This document shows, one piece after another, positions 19,459 through 27,949 of a DNA stretch of 64,000 nucleotides. Under the pieces are notes generated by a model. The model was not told the DNA's origin and ran no database searches. It saw only the letters and a program-made list of their open reading frames with translations. Every line of letters begins with the position of its first letter. Position 1 is the first letter of the stretch. A program made the translations under genes and the position numbers. Source of the DNA: Sphingomonas sp. S1-29 (GTDB taxonomy: Bacteria; Pseudomonadota; Alphaproteobacteria; Sphingomonadales; Sphingomonadaceae); the NCBI RefSeq assembly GCF_026167545.1, contig NZ_CP110678.1, forward strand, positions 3,275,501-3,339,500. Direction: 5' to 3'.

Positions 19459-20283
19459 TTACTGCTGCGGGTTCAGGTTGACCGCGGCGTACTTACCGCG
19501 ACGATCGACCTCGAGTTCGAACTCGAGCCGGTCGCCTTCGTTGAGCGAAATCATGCCTGCACGCTCGACTGCCGAGATGTGCACGAACGCATCAGGCTGG
19601 CCATCGTCGCGCTGAATGAAGCCGAAGCCCTTCATCGCGTTGAAGAACTTGACCGTGCCGCTCGAACGCTCGCCGGTCAGCTGGCGCTGCGGGCCACCGG
19701 CACCTGCGCCGGCACCTGCCGGACCACGGGCACCGCCGGGGGCTGCGTCACGCGGCGGGCCGCGATCCGAAACCGCCATCGGCTCGCCGTCGATCTTGAG
19801 GTCGGTCGCCGAGATGCGGCCGCCACGATCGACGAGCGTGAAGCCCATCGGCTGGCCTTCGGCCAGGCTGGCAAGCCCGGCCTGCTCGACTGCCGAGATG
19901 TGGACGAACACGTCTTCGCCGCCGTCATCGCGCACGACGAAGCCGAAGCCCTTTTGCGCGTTGAAGAACTTGACCACGCCGGTCGCCTCGCCGACGACCT
20001 GGGGCGGCATGCCGCGACCACCGCCGCCGCCGCCGGCACCAGCGCCGCCGCCACGAAAGCCGCCGCCACCACCGCCGCCGAAACCACCGCCGCCGCCGCC
20101 GCCGAAGCGATCGCCGCCGCCGCCGAAGCCGCCGCCACCACCGCCGCCGAAGCGATCACCGCCGCCGCCGCCGCCGTAGCTCGGAAAGCCGCCGCCACCG
20201 CCGCCGCCTTCATCGCCGAAAAATTCGCGCTTGTCTTTGCCGCGCCCACCGCGCCCGTTGCCGCGCCCTCGATCGAAACTCAT
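19459..20283 (-). CDS. Double cold-shock-domain RNA-binding protein with Gly-rich N-terminus
   Basis: The 274-residue product has a basic RGG-like start ([19 protein letters not shown]), a long glycine-rich stretch (residues about 25-90) and two cold-shock domains (about 97-165 and 205-272). Both have RNP1-like KGFGFV/KGFGFI and RNP2-like VFVHIS/AFVHIS motifs. Single-stranded RNA or DNA chaperone. The start at 20283 gives the N-terminus expected for alphaproteobacterial homologues; an ATG at 20316 would add 11 residues. The glycine-rich segment is encoded by repetitive GCC/GCCACC-type sequence prone to slippage. It lies 25 bases upstream of the cyclase ATG, but a separate transcript is likely. 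Confidence 0.9.
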   Translation of the reverse strand: MSFDRGRGNGRGGRGKDKREFFGDEGGGGGGGFPSYGGGGGGDRFGGGGGGGFGGGGDRFGGGGGGGFGGGGGGGFRGGGAGAGGGGGGRGMPPQVVGEATGVVKFFNAQKGFGFVVRDDGGEDVFVHISAVEQAGLASLAEGQPMGFTLVDRGGRISATDLKIDGEPMAVSDRGPPRDAAPGGARGPAGAGAGAGGPQRQLTGERSSGTVKFFNAMKGFGFIQRDDGQPDAFVHISAVERAGMISLNEGDRLEFELEVDRRGKYAAVNLNPQQ

Positions 20284-20492
20284 TGCCCTGTTCGTCTTCC
20301 CGATCGCCCGATTCATATCCTGAAACCCTGGCGCCGGACGAAAAACGCAAGTGTTTGGGCGCGTCTAACCTCACGCCACGCGCCATATATATCCCAAAAA
20401 TACCAGGTGGGCGAACAAAATCGTCTCAATTATGGCGCTTGCGGCGAACGATGCTTGCCCGGCGACGAAATGCCCGGGTAGGAGCGACACTT

Positions 20493-21305
20493 ATGGAAAA
20501 CGTCGCTGTGCTGCTCGCCGATCCCGCCGCCTGGGCGGCCCTGGTTACGCTGATCGTGATGGAGGTGGTGCTCGGGCTCGACAATCTGATCTTTATCTCG
20601 ATCATTTCGAACAAGCTGCCCGAAGCCTATCGACAAAAGGCGCGGCGAATCGGCATCGGGCTGGCGTTGGTGATGCGGCTGATCCTGCTGACGATGATCG
20701 CGTGGATCGTCGGGCTGACCACGCCGGTGTTCGACCTGGGGATCACCGGGCCGCTCGACGAATATGGCCGGCCGGCGTTCGAAACTTCGTTCTCGTGGCG
20801 CGACCTGATCCTGATGGTCGGCGGGCTGTTCCTGGTGTGGAAGGCGACCAAGGAAATCCACCACTCGGTCGATACCGGGGTGTCCGACGACCTGCTCGAC
20901 AAGAAGCGAGTCGCCGAAACCGCGTTCGGCGCGGCGATCGTCCAGATCGTGCTGCTCGACATCGTGTTCTCGATCGATTCGATCCTGACCGCGGTCGGCA
21001 TGACCGACCATGTCGAGATCATGTATGTCGCGGTGGTGGTCGCGGTCGCGGTGATGCTGCTCGCCGCCGATCCGCTGGGCAATTTCATCAACAAGAACCC
21101 CACGGTCGTGATGCTCGCGCTGGGCTTCCTGCTGATGATCGGCATGGTGCTGATCGCCGAGGGCTTCGGGGTGCATGTGCCCAAGGGCTATATCTATGCC
21201 GCGATGGCGTTCTCGGCGCTGGTCGAGATGCTCAACATCTTCAACCGCCGCGCCAAGCTGCGCAAGGACGCGCAAGTGCAGGCGACACGGGGCGGGGCCG
21301 AATAA
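20493..21305 (+). CDS. TerC family integral membrane protein
   Basis: The 270-residue product has about seven membrane helices and the TerC signature [14 protein letters not shown], with a second acidic intramembrane motif [19 protein letters not shown]. The family includes tellurite-resistance and Mn(II)-exporting proteins such as Alx/MeeF; the acidic residues are thought to bind metal. The ATG at 20493 is supported by GGAG eight bases upstream. A yybP-ykoY manganese riboswitch, found before some TerC genes, is not evident. Exact role undetermined. Confidence 0.92.
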   Translation: MENVAVLLADPAAWAALVTLIVMEVVLGLDNLIFISIISNKLPEAYRQKARRIGIGLALVMRLILLTMIAWIVGLTTPVFDLGITGPLDEYGRPAFETSFSWRDLILMVGGLFLVWKATKEIHHSVDTGVSDDLLDKKRVAETAFGAAIVQIVLLDIVFSIDSILTAVGMTDHVEIMYVAVVVAVAVMLLAADPLGNFINKNPTVVMLALGFLLMIGMVLIAEGFGVHVPKGYIYAAMAFSALVEMLNIFNRRAKLRKDAQVQATRGGAE

Positions 21306-21353
21306 AGCGCATCGGCCATTGAGCGTTCATTCGCGCCCGCCTATGCGAGCGCG

Positions 21354-21974
21354 ATGACCGTTCATCTCCACGAAGAAGACTTGCCCGCGGGCATTTTCGC
21401 CCCCGGCGCCGCTATCGCCGTCGATACCGAGACGATGGGGCTCATCACCCCGCGCGATCGGTTGTGCGTCGTCCAGCTCTCCGACGGCTCGGGCACCGAG
21501 CATCTGGTGCGCTTCGGCCCCGACAGCGACTATGCCGCGCCCAATCTGCGCGCGGTGCTGGGCGATCCCGACCGGCTGAAGCTGTATCATTTCGCGCGCT
21601 TCGATCTGGCGGCGATCCGCCATTATCTCGATACCGTCGCGGCACCCGTCTATTGCACCAAGATCGCCTCGCGGCTGGTGCGCACCTATACCGATCGCCA
21701 CGGGCTGAAGGAGCTGGTGCGCGAACTGCTCGGGCAGGAACTGTCGAAGGCGCAGCAATCGTCCGACTGGGGCAATTCGGTGCTGACCGACGCGCAGAAG
21801 GAATATGCCGCGTCCGACGTCCGCTATCTCCACGCGATGAAGGCCGAGCTCGATCGCCGGCTGGCGCGCGAGGGTCGCACCGCGCTGGCGCAGGCGTGCT
21901 TCGACTTCCTGCCGCATCGCGCCGATCTCGACCTGGCGGGCTGGCCCGAAACCGACATCTTCGCGCATGTCTGA
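21354..21974 (+). CDS. RNase D-like DEDD 3'-5' exonuclease
   Basis: The 206-residue product is a compact DnaQ/RNase D exonuclease domain without HRDC domains. Exo I is DTE (Asp24, Glu26 in AVDTETMG), Exo II is in HFARFDLAAI and Exo III in YAASDVRYLH, giving the DEDDy catalytic set. Full-length RNase D has about 370 residues, so this is the short form common in alphaproteobacteria. It probably trims structured RNAs. It overlaps lptC by 8 bp, placing it at the head of the lptC-lptA cluster. Confidence 0.9.
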   Translation: MTVHLHEEDLPAGIFAPGAAIAVDTETMGLITPRDRLCVVQLSDGSGTEHLVRFGPDSDYAAPNLRAVLGDPDRLKLYHFARFDLAAIRHYLDTVAAPVYCTKIASRLVRTYTDRHGLKELVRELLGQELSKAQQSSDWGNSVLTDAQKEYAASDVRYLHAMKAELDRRLAREGRTALAQACFDFLPHRADLDLAGWPETDIFAHV

Positions 21975-22611
21975 CGCTGCCCGCCGCGGTCGAACGCAGC
22001 GGCAGCGCTGGGCGGCCCCCGGCGGCAGCCACGATTCGTTCGTGAAGATCGCGCAGGTGGTGCTGCCGACGGGGATCGGCATCCTCGCGGCGTTCCTGGT
22101 GATGGCGCCGCTTTTCATGGGCGGCGACGTCTCGTTCGTGCTCGACAAGAACAAGGTCGAGGTCGCCGAAGAGCGGATGCGGATCCAGGCGGCGCGCTAT
22201 CAAGGCTCCGACAGCGAGGGCAAGCCGTTCGTCCTTGACGCCGGTTCGGCGGTGCAGAAAAGCTCGGCCGAGCGCGTCGTCGAGCTGAACCGGCTGGCCG
22301 CGGCGTTGGGCATGCGCGACGGCCCGGCGACGCTCAAGGCCGATCGCGGGCGCTACGATATGGAGCAGGAACAGGTGTCGATGGCGGGCCCGATCGAGTT
22401 TCGCGCTGCCGATGGCTATGCGCTCGACACCCGCGACGCGACGATCGATCTGAAGACGCGGCAGTTGCGATCGGCGGGACCGGTCAGCGGTACGACGCCG
22501 CAGGGCACCTTCAGCGGCGACCGGCTCGAAGCCGATCTCGAAGCGCGGACGGTGAAGATGAGTGGCAATGCCCGCTTGCGGATCGTCCCCGAGCGCGCAA
22601 ATAGGCGATGA
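21967..22611 (+). CDS. lptC: LPS export protein LptC
   Basis: The 214-residue product has a cytoplasmic N-terminus, one membrane helix (VVLPTGIGILAAFLVMAPLF, about 31-50) and a periplasmic beta-jellyroll like LptA. LptC anchors the Lpt bridge to the inner-membrane LptB2FG transporter. It overlaps the exonuclease gene by 8 bp and the next gene by 4 bp (ATGA), so the order is exonuclease-lptC-lptA. Sequence identity in this family is low; the call rests on topology and synteny. Confidence 0.88.
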   Translation: MSDAARRGRTQRQRWAAPGGSHDSFVKIAQVVLPTGIGILAAFLVMAPLFMGGDVSFVLDKNKVEVAEERMRIQAARYQGSDSEGKPFVLDAGSAVQKSSAERVVELNRLAAALGMRDGPATLKADRGRYDMEQEQVSMAGPIEFRAADGYALDTRDATIDLKTRQLRSAGPVSGTTPQGTFSGDRLEADLEARTVKMSGNARLRIVPERANRR

Positions 22612-23168
22612 TGAAACGCGCGCCCGCCCTGTCCGTCCTGATCGTGCCCGCCCTTATCGTGGCCGCTAGCCTGTGGGCAGCCCCCGCCGCGGCGCAGCGC
22701 CACAACACCAACGCGCCGATCGATTTCGCCGCCGAGAATCTCGAGCTGCAGGATCGCGCCAATCGCGCGGTACTGTCGGGCGGGGTGTCCATTCGCCAGG
22801 CCGACCTGACGTTGACCGCGGCGCGGGTGACCGTCGCCTATACCGGCCAGGTGATCGGCGGAACGCCGCAGGTTTCGCGGCTCGACGCCTCGGGCGGGGT
22901 CACGGTGGTACGCCCGACGCAGCGCGCGCGCGCGCAATATGGCGTGTACGACCTCAACAAGCGCGTCATCACGATGCTGGGCGACGTATCGCTGATCCAG
23001 GGCAACAACACGCTGCGCGGCGGACGGCTGTCGATCAACCTCGACACCGGACGCGCGACGCTCGACGGGTCGACCGCGGGTGCGGGCGGCGCCGCGGCAC
23101 CTGCCGAGAACGGAGTCGAACGGCGGCAGGGCCGGGTGACCGGGCGTTTCACGGTGCCGCAGCGGTAA
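22608..23168 (+). CDS. lptA: LPS transport periplasmic protein LptA
   Basis: The 186-residue product has a signal peptide ending in AAAQ (about residue 30) and an OstA-like beta-jellyroll (APIDFAAENLELQDRANRAVLSGGV). LptA forms the periplasmic bridge carrying lipopolysaccharide from LptC to LptD. The C-terminal part (after about residue 145) is alanine/glycine-rich. It overlaps lptC by 4 bp. lptB follows after 306 bases containing a palindromic element. Confidence 0.9.
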   Translation: MMKRAPALSVLIVPALIVAASLWAAPAAAQRHNTNAPIDFAAENLELQDRANRAVLSGGVSIRQADLTLTAARVTVAYTGQVIGGTPQVSRLDASGGVTVVRPTQRARAQYGVYDLNKRVITMLGDVSLIQGNNTLRGGRLSINLDTGRATLDGSTAGAGGAAAPAENGVERRQGRVTGRFTVPQR

Positions 23169-23183
23169 ACGGCGTGTCGAGCA

Positions 23184-23300
23184 TCCTCCCCCGCAAGGGG
23201 GAGGTGGCAGCCGCAGGCTGACGGAGGGGGAGGAAGCAGTGAGCGCGGCGGCACCTCCCTCTCCGGCGCTGCGCGCCACCTCCCCCTGGCGGGGGAGGAA
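23184..23300. repeat. CTCCCCC-type palindromic element between lptA and lptB
   Basis: TCCTCCCCCGCAAGGGGGAGG at the left and CCTCCCCCTGGCGGGGGAGGA at the right (21 bp each, partly complementary) enclose the shared block GGCTGACGGAGGGGGAGG. The same sequence family forms the tandem array at 31439-32007 and a half copy near 51826-51880. The remaining lptA-lptB gap (23301-23474) shows no gene. Confidence 0.75.
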
Positions 23301-23474
23301 TATCTGGATCGGGAAGGCCCGGCAGGTCGCGGGAGGACGTGAAGGATGCCCGCCTTGCCGCTCGCGATCTTTGCGATTCGCTGATCGTGCTGCATCAAGC
23401 CATGCACGAAGCTTGCCAACCGCTATGCCGATGCGCGAGAAAGGGTCGTCGCACCGAGCGCGCAGGGGATATCG

Positions 23475-24251
23475 ATGGACGATTTGACCACCTTGGAAAC
23501 GATCGAGCCGGTGGTCGAAGCCCCGGTCGATGCGGGGCTGTCGGTCGTCTCGATCGCCAAGGCCTATGACAAGAAGGTCGTGCTCTCCGACGTTTCGATG
23601 AGCGTCGGGCGCGGCGAGGTCGTCGGGCTGCTCGGGCCGAACGGCGCGGGCAAGACCACCAGCTTCTATTCGGTGATGGGGCTGGTGAAGCCCGATGCCG
23701 GGCGGATCATGCTCGATGGCGAGGACATCACCGCGCTGCCGATGTACCGCCGCGCGATCCTGGGGCTGGGCTATCTGCCGCAGGAGACCTCGATCTTTCG
23801 CGGGCTGACCGTCGAGAAGAATATCCTGGCGGTGCTCGAACTGGCGGTGCCGGACAAGGCCGAGCGGATGGCGCGGCTCGATACGCTGCTCGACGAATTC
23901 GGGCTGACCCGGTTGCGCGATTCGCCGGCGATGGCGCTGTCAGGCGGCGAACGGCGGCGCGCCGAGATCGCGCGCGCGCTGGCGGCGAACCCGTCGATCA
24001 TGCTGCTCGACGAGCCTTTTGCCGGGATCGATCCGATCTCGATCGCCGATATCCGCGATCTGGTGCGCGACCTGAAGCAGCGCGACATCGGCGTGCTGAT
24101 CACCGACCATAATGTCCGCGAGACGCTCGAGATCGTCGATCGCGCGTATATCATCTACGACGGGCGGGTGTTGTTCGCCGGGTCGCCCGAGGAGCTGGTG
24201 GCCGACGCCAATGTGCGGCGGCTGTATCTGGGCGAGGGTTTCTCGCTTTAG
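23475..24251 (+). CDS. lptB: LPS export ABC transporter ATPase LptB
   Basis: The 258-residue product is an ABC ATPase with Walker A GPNGAGKT, signature LSGGERRRAEIARAL and Walker B IMLLDEPFAGIDP, followed by the LptB-specific DHNVRETL switch region. LptB dimers power LptFG to extract LPS and feed LptC. The N-terminus has an extra 20-residue acidic extension. It is separated from lptA by 306 bases holding a palindrome and is followed by rpoN, the conserved lptB-rpoN order in Proteobacteria. Confidence 0.93.
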   Translation: MDDLTTLETIEPVVEAPVDAGLSVVSIAKAYDKKVVLSDVSMSVGRGEVVGLLGPNGAGKTTSFYSVMGLVKPDAGRIMLDGEDITALPMYRRAILGLGYLPQETSIFRGLTVEKNILAVLELAVPDKAERMARLDTLLDEFGLTRLRDSPAMALSGGERRRAEIARALAANPSIMLLDEPFAGIDPISIADIRDLVRDLKQRDIGVLITDHNVRETLEIVDRAYIIYDGRVLFAGSPEELVADANVRRLYLGEGFSL

Positions 24252-24280
24252 CCATGGCCGCGCGGTTCGCCCCGACCCTG

Positions 24281-24362
24281 CGTCACCCCAGCGAAGGCTG
24301 GGGTCTCGTGCCGCAAGCGGGGGCTTCTCTTCGGGGAGACCCCAGCTTTCGCTGGGGTGACG
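24281..24362. repeat. Palindromic element CGTCACCCCAGCGAAGGCTGGGG
   Basis: Arms CGTCACCCCAGCGAAGGCTG (left) and its imperfect complement CAGCTTTCGCTGGGGTGACG (right) enclose an inner hairpin over 82 bp. It lies between lptB and rpoN. A different sequence family from the CGTTCGT and CTCCCCC elements. Confidence 0.75.
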
Positions 24363-24387
24363 GGCCGGGTGAGGGGGGCTTCATCGC

Positions 24388-25878
24388 ATGAGCCTCGCGC
24401 CGCGCCTCGACATTCGCCAGTCGCAATCGCTGGTGATGACGCCGCAGCTCCAGCAGGCGATCAAGCTGCTGGCGCTGTCGAACCTCGAGGTCGAGGGCTT
24501 CATCGCCGAGGAGATCGAGCGCAATCCGCTGCTCGAAAGCGCGGGTGGTGAGGATGGCGACGGCGGCGAGCCGATCGTCGCGGTGCCCGTCGGCGGCGAT
24601 CCCGTACCCGCCGACGAGCTGCCCGCCGGCGGCAGCGACGCCGACCCGGTGTTCGACGGCGAACTCGCGCTCGCCAACGTGACCGACGACAGCGCCGCCG
24701 ATTCGATCGGCAGCCTCGATGGCGGGCTCGGGCTCAACGGCGCGAGCGGCGGCGGCGGGGTGGGCGAGGACGGGCTCGACTTCGACAGTTTCGCCGGCGG
24801 CGAGCTGAGCCTGGCCGATCACCTGATGGCGCAGGCTGGCACCGCGGTGGCGGGCGCCGACCTGTTCATCGCCGCGCATCTGATCGACCAGATCGACGAA
24901 TGCGGTTATCTCACGGTGTCGCTGCTCGACGTCGCCAACCGGCTCGGCGTCGCATTGGCGCGGGTCGAGGCGGTGCTGGGGGTGATCCAGACCTTCGATC
25001 CCACCGGGGTGGGCGCGCGCAACCTGTCCGAATGCCTCGCGCTGCAGGCCAAGGAGGCCGATCGCTACGATCCGTGCATGGCGCGGCTGATCGACAATCT
25101 CGACCTGGTCGCGCGCGGGCAGTTGGCGCAGCTCAAGCGGATGTGCGGCGTCGACGACGAGGACATGGCCGACATGATCCGCGAATTGCGCAGCTACGAC
25201 CCCAAGCCCGGCTGTCGCTATGGCGGCGAACCGTCGCAGGCGGTGGTGCCCGACCTGTTCGTCGCGCGGCGCGGCACCGGCTGGGCGGTCGAGATCAACG
25301 CTGCGACGCTGCCGCGCGTGCTGGTCAACCGCGCTTATTATGTCGAACTGTCGGGGGGCAGCCACGACAAGGCGTCGAAGACCTGGCTCGCCGATTGCCT
25401 CACCAGCGCCAATTGGCTGGTCAAGGCGCTCGACCAGCGCCAGCGCACGATCATCAAGGTGGCGAGCGAGATCGTGAAGCAGCAGGAGGCGTTCTTCCTC
25501 CATGGCGTGGCGCATTTGCGCCCGCTGACGCTAGCGCGCGTCGCCGAGGCGATCGAGATGCACGAATCGACGGTCAGCCGGGTGACGAGCAACAAATATC
25601 TCAGCTGCGCGCGCGGCCTGTTCGAGCTCAAATTCTTCTTCACCTCGGCGATCCAGTCGGCCGATGGCGGCGAGGCGGTGTCGGCGCAGGCGGTCAAGGC
25701 GGCGATCCGCGCGCTGATCGCGGGCGAGGGGGCAAAGATCCTGTCGGACGACACGCTGGTCGAGCTGCTCAACGCGCGCGGCTTCGACATCGCGCGGCGA
25801 ACGGTGGCGAAATATCGCGAGGCGCTGGGGATCGGGAGTTCAGTGCAGCGCCGGCGGGCGAAGGCGTTGGAGGGGTAG
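24388..25878 (+). CDS. rpoN: RNA polymerase sigma-54 factor RpoN
   Basis: The 496-residue product has the N-terminal activator-interaction region (MSLAPRLDIRQSQSLVMTPQ, glutamine-rich), an acidic linker, the core-binding domain and the RpoN box ARRTVAKYRE at 469-478. It directs polymerase to -24/-12 promoters and needs an enhancer-binding ATPase; PrsR in this window is one candidate. The start ATG is preceded by GAGGGGGG. In many Proteobacteria rpoN is followed by hpf and PTS genes, but here an intergenic repeat and a TauE permease follow. Confidence 0.95.
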   Translation: MSLAPRLDIRQSQSLVMTPQLQQAIKLLALSNLEVEGFIAEEIERNPLLESAGGEDGDGGEPIVAVPVGGDPVPADELPAGGSDADPVFDGELALANVTDDSAADSIGSLDGGLGLNGASGGGGVGEDGLDFDSFAGGELSLADHLMAQAGTAVAGADLFIAAHLIDQIDECGYLTVSLLDVANRLGVALARVEAVLGVIQTFDPTGVGARNLSECLALQAKEADRYDPCMARLIDNLDLVARGQLAQLKRMCGVDDEDMADMIRELRSYDPKPGCRYGGEPSQAVVPDLFVARRGTGWAVEINAATLPRVLVNRAYYVELSGGSHDKASKTWLADCLTSANWLVKALDQRQRTIIKVASEIVKQQEAFFLHGVAHLRPLTLARVAEAIEMHESTVSRVTSNKYLSCARGLFELKFFFTSAIQSADGGEAVSAQAVKAAIRALIAGEGAKILSDDTLVELLNARGFDIARRTVAKYREALGIGSSVQRRRAKALEG

Positions 25879-25895
25879 TACGTCGCGCCTTCACA

Positions 25896-25984
25896 GGCCC
25901 TCACCCTATCGGCGCTTCGCGCCTCTTCCCTCTCCCGCCTGCGGGAGAGGGAGGGAGCGGCGTAGCCGCGGAAGGGTGAGGGCC
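25896..25984. repeat. Palindromic element after rpoN, with T-run
   Basis: GGCCCTCACCC and GGGTGAGGGCC are perfect outer arms, with an inner CCCTCTCCCGCCTGCGGGAG hairpin. It is directly followed by TTTTTCTT (25985-25992), so it can act as an rpoN terminator on the forward strand. Confidence 0.7.
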
Positions 25985-25999
25985 TTTTTCTTCCCTCCT

Positions 26000-26113
26000 C
26001 CCTGAAAGGGAGGGGTCGGGGGTGGGTGGGGGCCTCGTAGATACGGCTACTCGCGCGGCCGGGGTTGCCGTATCGCGAGCAATCGACCCACCCCCAGCCC
26101 CTCCCTTTCAGGG
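26000..26113. repeat. Palindromic element CCCTGAAAGGGAGGGG (copy 1)
   Basis: Arms CCCTGAAAGGGAGGGG... and CCCCTCCCTTTCAGGG, extended by GGGGGTGGGT/ACCCACCCCC, with a central loop. A related copy lies at 49229-49335. It fills the gap before the TauE permease gene, which contains no gene I can support. Confidence 0.75.
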
Positions 26114-26178
26114 ATGGGCGTTTTTGCGCCATCCGCCCTTCGCCTTCTTGGCTTCCACGTGTAACGCTCTGACCAGCC

Positions 26179-27093
26179 ATGGATCTGTATCTTCCCATCG
26201 CCAACCTGTCGGTCAACGCGCTCGTCATCATCGCGCTCGGGCTCGGGGTCGGGCTGCTGTCGGGGATGTTCGGCGTCGGCGGGGGGTTTCTCACCACGCC
26301 GCTGCTCATCTTCTACGGCATTCCGCCGACCGTCGCGGCGGCTTCGGCGGCGTCGCAGGTTACCGGCGCCAGCGTGTCGGGGATGCTCGCGCATAGCCGG
26401 CGCAAGGGGGTCGATTACCATATCGGCGGGGTGATGGTCGCGGGCGGGGTGCTGGGGTCGTTGATCGGCGCCTGGCTGTTCGAAGTGCTGCGCGCGACTG
26501 GGCTGATCGATACCGTGATCGCGATCCTGTACGTGCTGATGCTCGGGTCGATCGGCGGGCTGATGCTCAAGGAATCGGTCGACAGCATCCGCGTGACCAA
26601 GGGGCATCGCCCCGCACCCGCGCGGCGGCGGCGGCATCATCCGCTCATCGCCGCGCTGCCGATGCGCTGGCGCTTCTATCGATCGGGGCTGTACATTTCG
26701 CCGCTCGCGCCGCTGATCCTGGGCGTGTTGACGGGCATCCTGACGATGCTGCTCGGCGTCGGTGGCGGGTTCATCCTCATTCCGGCGATGCTGTATCTGC
26801 TCGGCATGTCGACCCAGGTCGTCGTCGGCACCTCGCTGTTCCAGATCGTGTTTACCACCGCCGCGGCGACGATGGTGCATGCCACCACCACCAAGGCGGT
26901 CGATATCGTGCTCGCGGTGCTGCTGCTGTTGGGATCGGTCGCGGGCGCGCAGATCGGGTCGCGGCTGGCGCAGAAGATGCGGCCCGAATATCTTCGCCTG
27001 GCGCTTGCGCTGCTGGTGCTGATCGTCGCAATCCGGATGGGGCTGGGCCTCGCCTGGCGTCCGGGCGAGCTCTACTCGGTCGAGGCGGCATGA
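26179..27093 (+). CDS. TauE/SafE family sulfite/anion exporter
   Basis: The 304-residue product is a polytopic membrane protein with eight predicted helices in two halves, each containing the TauE-type GMFGVGGGF / MLLGVGGGF motif. The central positive loop (RRRRHH) should be cytoplasmic. The family moves sulfite, sulfonates or other small anions. It overlaps the next gene by 4 bp (ATGA) and the pairing with an Alph_Pro_TM protein is conserved in alphaproteobacteria. Confidence 0.9.
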   Translation: MDLYLPIANLSVNALVIIALGLGVGLLSGMFGVGGGFLTTPLLIFYGIPPTVAAASAASQVTGASVSGMLAHSRRKGVDYHIGGVMVAGGVLGSLIGAWLFEVLRATGLIDTVIAILYVLMLGSIGGLMLKESVDSIRVTKGHRPAPARRRRHHPLIAALPMRWRFYRSGLYISPLAPLILGVLTGILTMLLGVGGGFILIPAMLYLLGMSTQVVVGTSLFQIVFTTAAATMVHATTTKAVDIVLAVLLLLGSVAGAQIGSRLAQKMRPEYLRLALALLVLIVAIRMGLGLAWRPGELYSVEAA

Positions 27094-27854
27094 TCGCGCG
27101 GATCCTGGGGCTGGTGCTGGCGGCGCTGCTGCTCGGCGGCGCCAAGCCGGTGCTGGTGCCCGACGTCTCGCAGCGCGATATCGAGATCGTCTATTCGTTC
27201 ACCGGCGCCGAATTGCTGCTGTTCGGCGCGATCCTCTATCCCGATCGCAGCCTGCCCGATCCCGATGCCGACCCCGCCGAGATAGTCGTGGTGGTACGCG
27301 GGCCGGTGCAATCGGTGATGATGCGCCAGAAGGAGAAGATCGCGGGCATCTGGGTGAACGCCGAATCGATGCGCTATCGATCGGTGCCGTCCTTCTACGC
27401 GATCGCCTCGTCGAAGCCGATCGAGCGGATCGTCGACGAGCGCACCCGCGCGATCTACGAACTCGGGCTCGACAGTCTGCAATTGTCGCCGATCACCAGC
27501 GCGCCTGCCGACCTGCAGACGCGTTTCGTCCAGGGGCTGATCGACCTGCGCCGCCGCACCGGGTTGTTCGCCGAAGCCCCCGAAGCGGTCGAGATCACCG
27601 ACGGCGTCCTCTATCGCGCGCGGATCGCGATCCCCGCGCGGGTGCCGGTGGGGCGCTTCACCGCCGAAACCTTCCTGATCCGCGACGGCCGCGTGCTCGC
27701 CGCGGCGGTGCGCGAGATCGACATCCGCAAATCGGGGTTCGAGCGATTCGTCGCGCGCGCCGCCGAGAATCAGTCGGTGCTGTACGGCCTGATCGCGGTC
27801 GCTTTGTCGGTGTTGTTCGGCTGGGGCGCGGGCGCATTGTGGCGGCGATTCTGA
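27090..27854 (+). CDS. Alph_Pro_TM (TIGR02186) family membrane-anchored protein
   Basis: The 254-residue product has a signal peptide (ending LLGGAKP), a periplasmic domain rich in beta structure and a C-terminal membrane helix (VLYGLIAVALSVLFGWGAGAL) with a basic end. It matches the TIGR02186/PF09608 family, of unknown function. The 4-bp overlap with the TauE permease suggests a partner subunit of that transporter. Confidence 0.85.
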   Translation: MIARILGLVLAALLLGGAKPVLVPDVSQRDIEIVYSFTGAELLLFGAILYPDRSLPDPDADPAEIVVVVRGPVQSVMMRQKEKIAGIWVNAESMRYRSVPSFYAIASSKPIERIVDERTRAIYELGLDSLQLSPITSAPADLQTRFVQGLIDLRRRTGLFAEAPEAVEITDGVLYRARIAIPARVPVGRFTAETFLIRDGRVLAAAVREIDIRKSGFERFVARAAENQSVLYGLIAVALSVLFGWGAGALWRRF

Positions 27855-27949
27855 TCGTTCACCGCCGATCTTTTGCCCGAGGTACGAACGCAATCTTTAC
27901 TAACGCCCGCCTATGATCCTCGCTCGTTGTTAGTTGGGCGAGTGTTTCG

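Noticed and set aside
20317..20492. Manganese riboswitch before terC
   Set aside because: No yybP-ykoY core pattern was recognised in the 176-bp leader.
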